A stretch of 10,611 nt of DNA from an uncultured Bacillaceae bacterium (GCA_937958375.1 CALGNY010000080.1:1-10611), one strand, 5' to 3'. Shown: positions 1 to 6,549, counted from the first letter of the stretch. Translations and numbers: made by a program. The notes: generated by a model not told the origin, from the sequence alone.

Positions 1-54
1 CAGCTTATCGACAGTTGGAAGCTGTTATCAGCAATTTCACACTCATTAGTACGT

Positions 55-94
55 AAAAAAGCCCAACTTCATCAAATGAAGTTAGGCTTTTTTT
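55..94 (-). terminator. Rho-independent terminator after ftsZ (bidirectional)
   Basis: An 11-bp stem (gcccaacttca at 61-71 with tgaagttaggc at 77-87, one G-T pair) closes a 5-base loop. In the minus-strand transcript it is followed by six U (55-60), and in the plus direction by seven T (88-94), so it can stop transcription from either side. It starts 17 bases beyond the ftsZ stop codon and ends the divIB-ftsA-ftsZ unit. Confidence 0.93.
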
Positions 95-110
95 AGCAAC
101 CGGCCAATAA

Positions 111-1238
111 TTAGTCGCGGTTGCGGTTGCGCAAGAATGTTGGTATGTCTAATGTGTCTTCTTCATAGCTTGGATGATTGGAAGTCGCTCGCTCTGGCTG
201 ACGTTGTTGCTGTCCAGGCTGCGCGTTAGCTCCTGGTCCAGTTACAGGTCGCTGTGCGTGTGGACGCGGGTTACTTGTTTGTGAACTTTCATCAAATCCA
301 GTCGCTATAACAGTCACAACGATTTCATCTTTTAGGTTTTCGTTGATGACAGATCCGAAAATCACGTTAACTTCCTGATCTGCAGCTGAAGTAACAATTT
401 CTGCGGCTTCCTGTACTTCAAATAGGCTAAGGTTAGCGCCACCTGAAATATTCATCAAGATACCATGTGCTCCATCAATGGATGTTTCAAGAAGAGGAGA
501 CGAAATTGCTTTTTTCGCAGCGTCGGCTGCACGGTTTTCACCAGTTGCCACACCGATCCCCATTAATGCAGATCCCTTGTCTTGCATAATGGTTTTGACG
601 TCTGCAAAGTCGACGTTGATTAAGCCAGGAACGGCAATCAAATCTGAGATGCCTTGAACACCTTGACGTAGGACATTGTCTGCTTCCCGGAATGCCTCAA
701 GCATCGGTGTGTTTTTATCTACCAATTCCAACAAACGATCGTTTGGAATGACGATTAGTGTATCCACATTTTCTTTAAGGGATTCGACGCCATTACCTGC
801 TTGAACGGAGCGTTTCCGTCCTTCAAATAAGAATGGACGTGTAACGACGCCGACAGTCAATGCGCCGAGCTCTTTGGAAATTTGTGCGATCACTGCAGCG
901 GCACCTGTTCCAGTACCACCACCCATACCTGCCGTCACAAATACCATGTCAGCACCTTGAAGGACTTCTTCAATGGCTTCTCTGCTTTCTTCAGCAGCTT
1001 TCTTTCCGACTTCAGGGTTTGCACCTGCGCCAAGTCCCCGCGTCAATTTTTCACCAATTTGCAGTTTTGTTTCAGCTTTTGATAGATTCAATGCTTGAGC
1101 GTCCGTATTAACCGCGATGAATTGCACACCTTGTACACCATGTTCGATCATTCGGTTGACAGCGTTACTTCCGCCTCCACCGACACCGATGACTTTTATC
1201 GTGGCTAATTGATCATTGTTTGATTCGAAATCCAACAT
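111..1238 (-). CDS. ftsZ: Cell division GTPase FtsZ
   Basis: Tubulin-like GTPase that polymerises into the Z ring at mid-cell and recruits the divisome. The 375-residue product has the whole FtsZ layout: N-terminal GTPase domain with GVGGGGSNAVNR (18-29) and tubulin signature GGGTGTG (106-112); T7 synergy loop NVDFAD (208-213), whose acidic residues complete the active site of the next subunit; C-terminal domain to about 315; a Pro/Gln-rich disordered linker (about 316-360); and the conserved tail DTLDIPTFLRNR (361-372) that binds FtsA and other partners. The ATG at 1238 is chosen because GGAGG (1246-1250) lies 7 bases upstream; an in-frame ATG at 1253 overlaps that site and would add MGGTK, absent from relatives. 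It is the last gene of its unit, 62 bases after ftsA. Oddity: Ala115 where FtsZ normally has Pro (GTGAAP). Identity is certain. Confidence 0.99.
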   Translation of the reverse strand: MLDFESNNDQLATIKVIGVGGGGSNAVNRMIEHGVQGVQFIAVNTDAQALNLSKAETKLQIGEKLTRGLGAGANPEVGKKAAEESREAIEEVLQGADMVFVTAGMGGGTGTGAAAVIAQISKELGALTVGVVTRPFLFEGRKRSVQAGNGVESLKENVDTLIVIPNDRLLELVDKNTPMLEAFREADNVLRQGVQGISDLIAVPGLINVDFADVKTIMQDKGSALMGIGVATGENRAADAAKKAISSPLLETSIDGAHGILMNISGGANLSLFEVQEAAEIVTSAADQEVNVIFGSVINENLKDEIVVTVIATGFDESSQTSNPRPHAQRPVTGPGANAQPGQQQRQPERATSNHPSYEEDTLDIPTFLRNRNRD

Positions 1239-1245
1239 TTTCGTT

Positions 1246-1250
1246 CCTCC
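1246..1250 (-). promoter_or_regulatory. ftsZ ribosome binding site
   Basis: GGAGG on the minus strand, 7 bases before the ATG at 1238. It decides the start: the alternative in-frame ATG at 1253 sits directly on the 5' side of this site and has no ribosome binding site of its own. Confidence 0.9.
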
Positions 1251-1279
1251 CATTCATTATCCCTTTTCTGTTTTCTAAG

Positions 1280-1297
1280 TTGAAGGAGACGCTTCAA
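1280..1297 (-). other. Small hairpin between ftsA and ftsZ
   Basis: A perfect 6-bp inverted repeat, ttgaag (1280-1285) and cttcaa (1292-1297), with a 6-base spacer, begins 3 bases after the ftsA stop. No U-run follows, so it is not a terminator. It could slow 3' decay or serve as a processing site that changes the FtsA to FtsZ ratio, but this role is a guess. Confidence 0.4.
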
Positions 1298-1300
1298 TTA

Positions 1301-2593
1301 TTAATCAAAGAAATAATTTTGTATTTTTTTAAGAAACGGTTCTTTGTCTTTATCTTCTTTTCGTGGCTTGCTTTTTTTCTGTTCCCGTCGAGGTTTTTCA
1401 CTTGTCTGAACAGGCTCGACTTGTTTCATCGTACCTACACTATCTTGATAAACTTTACCTTGTATTTTCGCATTTCGATGTGCAAATTGCAAGGTTCCCA
1501 ATCCTACTGTGAAATGTGGTTCCCGCACACCTATGTATGTTGGAACTGAAATTCTGACATTGCTACGAAACACATCTTGAGCTAAATCAGCCACTCCTGG
1601 CATGCTCGTCATACCACCCGTTAACACATACCCACCAGGCAAATCGAGAAAACCCATACGTCTGATTTCTTTTCTCGCGAAATCGAATATTTCAGCTAAT
1701 CTAGCTTCAATGATTTCAGAGACGAAAACTTGGTCGAACGTCTTTTTCTCATTACTGCCGATTGTTGAGGATGTGAACGTCACATCTCTTTGTGCATCGG
1801 TTACGTACGCGTGTCCATATTCTTTTTTGATGTTCTCCGCTTCCTCAGTGGAAGTTTTCAATCCAATGGAAAGGTCTTTTGTGATGTTATCTCCACCGAG
1901 TGGAACGACCATTGTGTCCATCAGTTGGCCCTCCATGAAAACAGAGACCGTCGTACTGCCTGCTCCAATATTGATCAGACCTACACCTAAGTTCTTTTCA
2001 TCTCTTGATAGTGCGACTTCACCTGTTGCGATCGGTTGTAGACAAATATCTTCCACTTCCAACCCAGCACGCTCTACACATTTCAAGATATTATGTAGGT
2101 TGGTTTTACCGCAAGTAATCAACGTACCGTGCATTTCTAGACGAACACCGATCATTCCTCGCGGGTCTTTGATTTCATCTTGTCCATCGACGACAAACTG
2201 TTGTGGATAAACATCGACGATTTCTCTTTCAGGTGGAATCGAGATGACTTGCGAAGCATCGATGACCCGTTTAATGTCTTCATCCCCGATTTCACGCGTT
2301 TCACTGGAAACTGCGACAACACCATGACACTTCAACATCTCGATATGGCTGCCGTTGATGGAAACGATCACGCGCTTGATGTCCATATCAATCATACGTT
2401 CTGCTTGTTCAACTGCATTTTGAATGGATTGCACCGTTTTATCAATGTCAACGATGGCTCCTTTTTTCATGCCCATTGATTCAGCTGTACCCACACCGAT
2501 GACATTTAAGCCATCGTTGGTCACTTCGCCGATAATCACTTTTACTTTTGATGTTCCGATATCCAAACTAGCTAATACATTACTGTTATTCAT
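1301..2593 (-). CDS. ftsA: Cell division protein FtsA (actin-like membrane anchor of the Z ring)
   Basis: Actin/Hsp70-fold protein that tethers FtsZ to the membrane and helps assemble the divisome. The 430-residue product has phosphate-1 motif DIGTSKVKV (11-19), the FtsA-specific 1C subdomain (about 83-160), phosphate-2 region NIGAGSTT (208-215), adenosine motif LTGGMTSMPGV (324-334), a Lys/Arg-rich linker (about 385-418), and a C-terminal amphipathic helix FLKKIQNYFFD (420-430) as membrane-targeting sequence. The ATG at 2593 follows GGAGGT by 7 bases; an ATG at 2608 would add five residues not found in relatives. The DivIB stop is 143 bases upstream, and that gap holds promoter-like elements. 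Oddity: the phosphate-2 motif, DIGGGSTT in B. subtilis FtsA, reads NIGAGSTT, replacing the acidic residue that in this superfamily helps bind the metal/nucleotide. Identity is certain; ATPase competence is open. Confidence 0.98.
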   Translation of the reverse strand: MNNSNVLASLDIGTSKVKVIIGEVTNDGLNVIGVGTAESMGMKKGAIVDIDKTVQSIQNAVEQAERMIDMDIKRVIVSINGSHIEMLKCHGVVAVSSETREIGDEDIKRVIDASQVISIPPEREIVDVYPQQFVVDGQDEIKDPRGMIGVRLEMHGTLITCGKTNLHNILKCVERAGLEVEDICLQPIATGEVALSRDEKNLGVGLINIGAGSTTVSVFMEGQLMDTMVVPLGGDNITKDLSIGLKTSTEEAENIKKEYGHAYVTDAQRDVTFTSSTIGSNEKKTFDQVFVSEIIEARLAEIFDFARKEIRRMGFLDLPGGYVLTGGMTSMPGVADLAQDVFRSNVRISVPTYIGVREPHFTVGLGTLQFAHRNAKIQGKVYQDSVGTMKQVEPVQTSEKPRREQKKSKPRKEDKDKEPFLKKIQNYFFD

Positions 2594-2600
2594 AACCAGC

Positions 2601-2606
2601 ACCTCC
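2601..2606 (-). promoter_or_regulatory. ftsA ribosome binding site
   Basis: GGAGGT on the minus strand, 7 bases before the ATG at 2593. It selects this start (MNNSN...) over the in-frame ATG at 2608, which overlaps the site and has no ribosome binding site of its own. Confidence 0.9.
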
Positions 2607-2672
2607 ACATAAGGCTCATCTTCATCTATTCCTGTTTTTTCGTTTTCGTGAGTCTTTCATGTCTTTTGTTTT

Positions 2673-2700
2673 ATTTCGATGAATCCGGTCAAATCCCTGC
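2673..2700 (-). promoter_or_regulatory. Possible sigma-H-type promoter for ftsA-ftsZ
   Basis: On the minus strand GCAGGGATTT (2691-2700) resembles the sigma-H -35 element (RnAGGAwww) with one departure. ATCGAAAT (2673-2680) fits the sigma-H -10 pattern (RnnGAAww) after 10 bases, slightly short. B. subtilis ftsAZ is known to have a sigma-H promoter for the switch to polar division. The match is imperfect and rests on position as much as sequence. Confidence 0.35.
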
Positions 2701-2724
2701 ATATTCTACAAATTTCTACATGAA

Positions 2725-2730
2725 ATTATA
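2725..2730 (-). promoter_or_regulatory. Possible sigma-A -10 element upstream of ftsA
   Basis: A perfect TATAAT on the minus strand lies just past the divIB stop codon, about 130 bases before the ftsA start. The best -35 candidate at 17-base spacing (TAGAAG, inside the divIB end) is weak and there is no extended TG, so this is at most a moderate promoter giving extra ftsA-ftsZ transcript. Confidence 0.4.
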
Positions 2731-2736
2731 AAACAT

Positions 2737-3516
2737 CTATCCTTCATCTTCTACCTCTTCCTCTTCATCTTGATCATAAGGTTGAAAATACGCACCGACA
2801 TCAATGTGTATAACTCCCTCTTGACCTTGTTCCAGTTGGGATGCAATTGAAGGATAAAGTTTTATTTTTGAAGGGAAATCACGGATTGAAGCCATGACTT
2901 CATGTCCGTCAGCTGTGTAAATCAAAATTTTGTATTCATTCAAATCATCGGGTGTCCAATAAATTTCGGACAATAGCTGACTGATCGAAGGTGGAAGTTT
3001 TTCAAGTTGCTCGGTCATTAACGTAAGTGTTTCTTCATCGTCAAAGCCTTGTAGCAATGGGGCATCACCTAATGGCTGCTCCAATTGATGGTGATCTAAC
3101 CGCTTACCATTTTCCAAAATCGGATAATAAAAATCACCTTCACGGATATAAGCCACCCGGTCAAGCTCACTGATGGTGATATCATATCCGTTATACCACT
3201 TTCGATCGATTTCTACACTACTAATTTCTGGATGTTCCAAAATTCCTTCCTTCGCCTTGTCCAGCTCAACACCCCAATAATTCTGATCCATCTCAATTTG
3301 ACTCAGCTCGATGATCGATGATTCCTCTACTCGATTATTTCCATGAACATCAATCGTTTTCACGTAACTTAATGGGGATTGAATATAAATAATCGCCAAG
3401 ACAAGCAATAAAATAATGGTCAAATACGTAACAAAACGTCGATTGGCCTTCCGTTTTCTAGCTTTCTTCAGTTGCGGTATTCTGTCTTCAATCGATACAA
3501 TTTTTTTATCAGCCAT
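2737..3516 (-). CDS. divIB: Cell division protein DivIB (FtsQ family)
   Basis: Bitopic divisome protein which, with DivIC and FtsL, links the Z ring to septal wall synthesis. The 259-residue product (B. subtilis DivIB is of similar size) has a basic cytoplasmic N-terminus (1-27), one membrane segment (about 28-45), an extracellular POTRA domain (about 50-118, beginning VKTIDVHGNNRV), a beta domain (about 119-245), and a very acidic tail (about 246-259, DQDEEEEVEDEG). The ATG at 3516 (MADKK) is preceded by AGGAG at 3527-3531, 10 bases away, rather long. Earlier in-frame ATGs at 3537 and 3606 have no ribosome binding site, and the 3606 one lies upstream of the promoter. First gene of its unit, with its own promoter; murG and murB, which precede divIB in B. 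subtilis, are absent here, as are ylxW, ylxX and sbp after it. Confidence 0.95.
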   Translation of the reverse strand: MADKKIVSIEDRIPQLKKARKRKANRRFVTYLTIILLLVLAIIYIQSPLSYVKTIDVHGNNRVEESSIIELSQIEMDQNYWGVELDKAKEGILEHPEISSVEIDRKWYNGYDITISELDRVAYIREGDFYYPILENGKRLDHHQLEQPLGDAPLLQGFDDEETLTLMTEQLEKLPPSISQLLSEIYWTPDDLNEYKILIYTADGHEVMASIRDFPSKIKLYPSIASQLEQGQEGVIHIDVGAYFQPYDQDEEEEVEDEG

Positions 3517-3526
3517 GAAATGCTTT

Positions 3527-3531
3527 CTCCT
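3527..3531 (-). promoter_or_regulatory. divIB ribosome binding site
   Basis: AGGAG on the minus strand, 10 bases before the ATG at 3516. It decides the start against in-frame ATGs at 3537 and 3606, because no other purine-rich site is suitably placed for those. Confidence 0.75.
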
Positions 3532-3561
3532 AAACATACATTTCAAATTTATTATTCTTTC

Positions 3562-3589
3562 ATTATAACATAGTTTAATAGACTTCAAA
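3562..3589 (-). promoter_or_regulatory. Sigma-A extended -10 promoter of divIB
   Basis: The minus strand has TGTTATAAT (3562-3570), a perfect -10 hexamer with the extended TG dinucleotide. A weak -35 (TTTGAA at 3584-3589, 16-base spacing) lies upstream. Predicted transcripts start near 3555 and give a leader of about 40 bases before the divIB ATG. The promoter lies directly downstream of the terminator at 3625-3661, so divIB-ftsA-ftsZ has an independent supply of transcript. Confidence 0.8.
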
Positions 3590-3624
3590 TACGGTTTTCG
3601 GCTCATTTTTTAACGTTCTGGCAC

Positions 3625-3661
3625 AAAAAAAGACTCATTTCTCAATTATGAAATAAGTCTT
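3625..3661 (-). terminator. Rho-independent terminator between the mur-spoVE and divIB-fts units
   Basis: On the minus strand AAGACTTATTTC (3650-3661) pairs with GAAATGAGTCTT (3630-3641) over 12 bp with one G-U pair, around an 8-base loop, followed by a run of U to 3625. It lies after the repeat array and before the divIB promoter. The reverse direction lacks a T-run, so it is one-sided. Confidence 0.9.
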
Positions 3662-3714
3662 CCCATTCTATGGATTTATTTAATCATATCATGTTCAGTC
3701 TATGAGTTGTTTCC

Positions 3715-3996
3715 GATGCTCTGTAGGGAACGGAATTAATGGCTCTCAACGTAGACGATTGTGCTCGTAGCTTCGAATAACTCGGGTTTAATTGCTGTCA
3801 AAATAAATCAGTGCACCTGTAGTTTCGAATAACTACTCGTTAATTGCCGTCAAAACCGGTGGGTGTCCCAGTAGCTTCGATTAACTGCTTATTAATTGCT
3901 GTCAAAACCTGCGAGTACTCCCGTTGTTTCGATTCACTCAATTTTAATGGCCGTCAAAGTTGCTGGGAGCCCCGTAGCTTCGAATAAACTATACCC
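3715..3996. repeat. Tandem array of a 52-bp intergenic repeat (array A)
   Basis: About five in-register copies. Units begin at 3715 (degenerate), 3767, 3819, 3871, 3923 and 3974 (partial); spacings are 52, 52, 52, 52 and 51. Plus-strand conserved blocks are GTAGYTTCGAWTAACT and, 4-6 bases later, TTAATTGCYGTCAAAA, followed by a variable GC-richer segment ending in CC/CT. The unit length is not a multiple of three and no open frame spans it, so it is non-coding. Transcription from spoVE would carry it in the 3' UTR before the terminator at 3625-3661. The rest of this 412-base gap (3662-3714 and 3997-4022) is AT-rich with nothing recognisable. I know no named family for the repeat. Confidence 0.9.
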
Positions 3997-4022
3997 AATT
4001 TAAAAAGTCTTACTGTCCCATC

Positions 4023-5141
4023 TCACCCAACCTCTTTCGCCATACGTGAATGTTTACTGACATTGAGCAAAATTCCTAAAGCAAATAAGGTGATCGTCAA
4101 TGAAGAGCCGCCGTAACTGAGCAATGGCAAGGTAATTCCAGTGACTGGAATCAGCCCGATGACGACACTGATATTGATCATGACCTGAATCACGATCATC
4201 GTGGTCACACCAAACGCCAAAAGTGATCCTGACACATCTTCTGTATGCAGTGCGATCAGTACGCCACGCCAAATGATCACGAAAAACAAGAACAAGATAA
4301 ACGCCGAACCGATCAAGCCTAATTCTTCCGCTATGATGGCGAAGATAAAGTCGTTTTGTGGTTCGGGCAAATAAAAGTATTTTTGCATGCTATTTCCGAA
4401 ACCAAGTCCCATTAACCCGCCAGGCCCTATCGCATATAACGATTGGATAATCTGAAAGCCGTCACCGAGCGGATCCTCCCACGGATTCAAAAATGCATAG
4501 ATCCGGTTAATCCGATAAGGTGCCGAAGCAATCAATGCCACTAGGCCCGCTACGCCAACCGCTCCCAATATGACGAAGTGACGAATTTTTGCTCCTGAGA
4601 TAAAAATCATCAAAATCCCTGTACAAACAAATACAAGCCCAGTTCCTAAATCCGGCTGAAGCATCATCAAACCGAACGGTACCAAAATCAGCAATAAAAT
4701 CGGTAAAAAGCCCTTCGTGAAGTTGCTTAGCTTTTTTTGAACTTTTGGCAACAAGGAAGCGTATAGCACAATTAATCCAATTTTCATAAATTCACTCGGT
4801 TGAATACTGAAAGCACCAACACCAATCCAACTTTGTGCTCCCCCACGAACCAAACCGACCCCTGGAATCAGAACGACAATCAATAAAAGAAAACAAGCCA
4901 AATAAATCCATACCGACATGTTTAACCAATAGTGATAGGGCACTTTATTCGTTACCCATATGGCAATCAGGCCAACGCCAACAAAAAGAAGTTGTCGTTT
5001 CAAATAAAAAAACGAATCATCGAACTGATAAGCTGCCCAGACAGATGATGAACTGTAGACCATAACGGCACCGATGAAAAGCAGGATGAGAATGGCTGTC
5101 AACAATACAATATCAACCGATTGTTTTTCCGTTTTTTTCAC
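4023..5141 (-). CDS. spoVE: SpoVE, SEDS-family lipid II polymerase (FtsW/RodA family)
   Basis: Polytopic membrane glycosyltransferase that polymerises lipid II into glycan strands with a partner class B PBP; in B. subtilis SpoVE works with SpoVD on spore cortex. The 372-residue product has about ten hydrophobic membrane segments and SEDS landmarks: VYSSSSVWA (28-36), GVGAFSIQPSEF (107-118), QPDLGTG (162-168), LNPWEDPLG (218-226), FYLPEPQNDFIFA (256-268) with the catalytic aspartate expected at Asp264, EELGLIG (272-278) and GGSS (344-347). It matches B. subtilis SpoVE along its length and in dcw position, so spoVE is preferred to ftsW, though a vegetative role cannot be excluded. Start is a GTG at 5141 with AAGGGG 9 bases upstream, buried in a hairpin. 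It ends the mur unit; murG does not follow, and a 52-bp repeat array and terminator do. Confidence 0.93.
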   Translation of the reverse strand: MKKTEKQSVDIVLLTAILILLFIGAVMVYSSSSVWAAYQFDDSFFYLKRQLLFVGVGLIAIWVTNKVPYHYWLNMSVWIYLACFLLLIVVLIPGVGLVRGGAQSWIGVGAFSIQPSEFMKIGLIVLYASLLPKVQKKLSNFTKGFLPILLLILVPFGLMMLQPDLGTGLVFVCTGILMIFISGAKIRHFVILGAVGVAGLVALIASAPYRINRIYAFLNPWEDPLGDGFQIIQSLYAIGPGGLMGLGFGNSMQKYFYLPEPQNDFIFAIIAEELGLIGSAFILFLFFVIIWRGVLIALHTEDVSGSLLAFGVTTMIVIQVMINISVVIGLIPVTGITLPLLSYGGSSLTITLFALGILLNVSKHSRMAKEVG

Positions 5142-5150
5142 ACAAAAACA

Positions 5151-5178
5151 CCCCTTACTTCGATTGGGAAGTTAGGGG
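5151..5178 (-). promoter_or_regulatory. Hairpin covering the spoVE ribosome binding site
   Basis: In the minus-strand RNA CCCCUAACUUC (5168-5178) can pair with GAAGUAAGGGG (5151-5161) around a 6-base loop, 10 of 11 positions paired with one A-A mismatch. The 3' arm contains AAGGGG (5151-5156), the spoVE Shine-Dalgarno, 9 bases before the GTG start. UGUUUUUGUG follows, so the structure could also act as a weak terminator or attenuator. The structure is visible; its use in the cell is inferred. Confidence 0.6.
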
Positions 5179-5199
5179 CAGTTCACCGGACAAGCCCCC
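5174..5199 (-). promoter_or_regulatory. Alternative hairpin that would free the spoVE ribosome binding site
   Basis: GGGGGC (5194-5199), directly after the murD stop codon, can pair with GCCCCU (5174-5179) in five G-C pairs plus one G-U, with a 14-base loop. This uses the same CCCC as the hairpin at 5151-5178, so the two exclude each other. The 5' arm lies in the footprint of a ribosome terminating on murD, which suggests coupling, by inference. Confidence 0.45.
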
Positions 5200-6549
5200 T
5201 CATTTAAGCTTATGCACGGTTTCGATAAACATGTCACCGCGCGCCTCAAAAGAGGGAAATTGGTCCCAGCTTGCACAGGCTGGTGAAAGTAAAACAATAT
5301 CTCCTTCACTGCTTTCTTGATAAGCTTTTTGGGTTGCTTCCATTAAACTCTCACTTAGCAGCATACCGTCAAATCCATGGCGATCAGCCGCTTCTTTCAA
5401 TTTTTCTTTCGATTCACCGTACGCAACACATAACTTAATGTTTGGCAGATCGGTAAATAAGTCATCAAACTCAATTCCGCGATCCAAACCACCCGCGATC
5501 AACACAACCGGCTGCTCAAACGACCGGACGGCTTTTGATGTCGCTACAATATTCGTTGCTTTGGAATCGTTATAAAATAAACGACCATTCACAATTTCGA
5601 CGAATTGCAGGCGATGTTTGACACCGACAAATGATGTTAAGACATCCGAAATAATTTCATCAGAAATATGAAATTCCTTGGCGACTGCAATACTCGCCAA
5701 GACATTTTCCAAGTTGTGGTCTCCCGGTAAAGCGACTTCTTTTTTGTGAATGATCCGTGATTCACCAAACTTGATATAGCCTTCTTCATCTACGTTCAAA
5801 TCAGCATCCGTTCCATCGATGGCAAACCTAACTCGCTTTCCGTTTCCCGGGATTTCCTGCTTACTGGTGCGTTGATCGATGGCATTTAAAATGGCCACTT
5901 CATTTTTCGTTTGATTTTGAAATAGTTTTAGTTTGGATTGTACATAGTCATCCATTGTTTCATGATAGTCCAGATGTGCTTCAGTCAAATTCAGCAAAAT
6001 CCCGATATCTGGCTTGAATGAACGGACTCCTTTTAATTGAAAGGATGAAAGTTCCATGACGACCGGCTGACCTTTTTCTTGTGACCGCAACACTTCAGAA
6101 GCGACGTTACCGATATTTCCGGCAATTAATGGCTTCAATCCAGCAGCTTCCAATAGCTCATAAATCAATCGTGTGGTCGTCGTCTTACCGTTCGATCCTG
6201 TAATACCAATGAGTGGTCCATCAACAAGCGCATAAGAGAGTTCGACCTCCGTAATGACCGGTAAGCCTCTTCGCTCCGCCTCTTTGATAATCGGGTGACC
6301 ATAAGGGATGCCAGGGTTCTTAATGACGATCTCGATATCGTCTAACACGGATAATGGATGACCACCAGTGATGACATCCAGTCCATTTTCCAAAAAACGT
6401 CTGGCTGTCTCATTTTCTTCAAGGGGCAGTTGGTCATTTATTCTAAAGTCAATGCCACTATCATATAATAGCTGTGCAGCTGCTTCACCGCTTTTGGCCA
6501 TGCCTAGAACCAATGCTTTTTTATAGGAAAAATTCGTCAATGTTTTCAT
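5200..6549 (-). CDS. murD: UDP-N-acetylmuramoyl-L-alanine--D-glutamate ligase MurD
   Basis: Cytoplasmic ATP-dependent ligase that adds D-glutamate to UDP-MurNAc-L-alanine, the second step of stem-peptide assembly. The 449-residue product has the three Mur-ligase domains: N-terminal Rossmann-like UDP-binding domain (about 1-110, VLGMAKSGEAAA at 14-25); central ATPase domain with P-loop GITGSNGKTTT (115-125), NLTEAHLDYH (187-196) and the lysine expected to be carbamylated, Lys206; and C-terminal domain with HRLQ (312-315), YNDSKATN (326-333) and SPACASWDQF near the end. Length is normal for the family. ATG at 6549 overlaps the mraY stop by four bases (ATGA), implying translational coupling, and GAGGTGGG (6556-6563) lies 6 bases upstream. 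The stop is followed by 58 bases with competing hairpins before spoVE. Nothing is missing. Confidence 0.98.
   Translation of the reverse strand: MKTLTNFSYKKALVLGMAKSGEAAAQLLYDSGIDFRINDQLPLEENETARRFLENGLDVITGGHPLSVLDDIEIVIKNPGIPYGHPIIKEAERRGLPVITEVELSYALVDGPLIGITGSNGKTTTTRLIYELLEAAGLKPLIAGNIGNVASEVLRSQEKGQPVVMELSSFQLKGVRSFKPDIGILLNLTEAHLDYHETMDDYVQSKLKLFQNQTKNEVAILNAIDQRTSKQEIPGNGKRVRFAIDGTDADLNVDEEGYIKFGESRIIHKKEVALPGDHNLENVLASIAVAKEFHISDEIISDVLTSFVGVKHRLQFVEIVNGRLFYNDSKATNIVATSKAVRSFEQPVVLIAGGLDRGIEFDDLFTDLPNIKLCVAYGESKEKLKEAADRHGFDGMLLSESLMEATQKAYQESSEGDIVLLSPACASWDQFPSFEARGDMFIETVHKLK

Noticed and set aside
1280..1297. Terminator between ftsA and ftsZ
   Set aside because: The stem is only 6 bp and no U-run follows in the minus-strand RNA.
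1220..1549. Plus-strand open frame rich in Phe/Leu that could look like a small membrane protein
   Set aside because: It is the complement of the Lys/Glu-rich FtsA C-terminus plus the ftsA-ftsZ gap; the hydrophobicity is a by-product of the opposite strand.
1602..2210. A 202-codon open frame on the plus strand
   Set aside because: It lies entirely antisense to ftsA, has no ribosome binding site and no recognisable protein features; it is a shadow of ftsA codon use.
3517..3606. A 30-residue N-terminal extension of DivIB starting at 3606
   Set aside because: It would begin upstream of the extended -10 promoter and has no ribosome binding site; DivIB normally begins with a short basic cytoplasmic segment as the chosen start gives.
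3715..3996. CRISPR array or remnant of murG/murB
   Set aside because: Copies are contiguous and diverged along the whole unit, with no identical repeats separated by unrelated spacers and no cas genes; no frame resembles MurG or MurB.
3662..4022. Insertion sequence or other mobile element
   Set aside because: There is no transposase frame, no terminal inverted repeats and no target duplication; only tandem repeats are visible.
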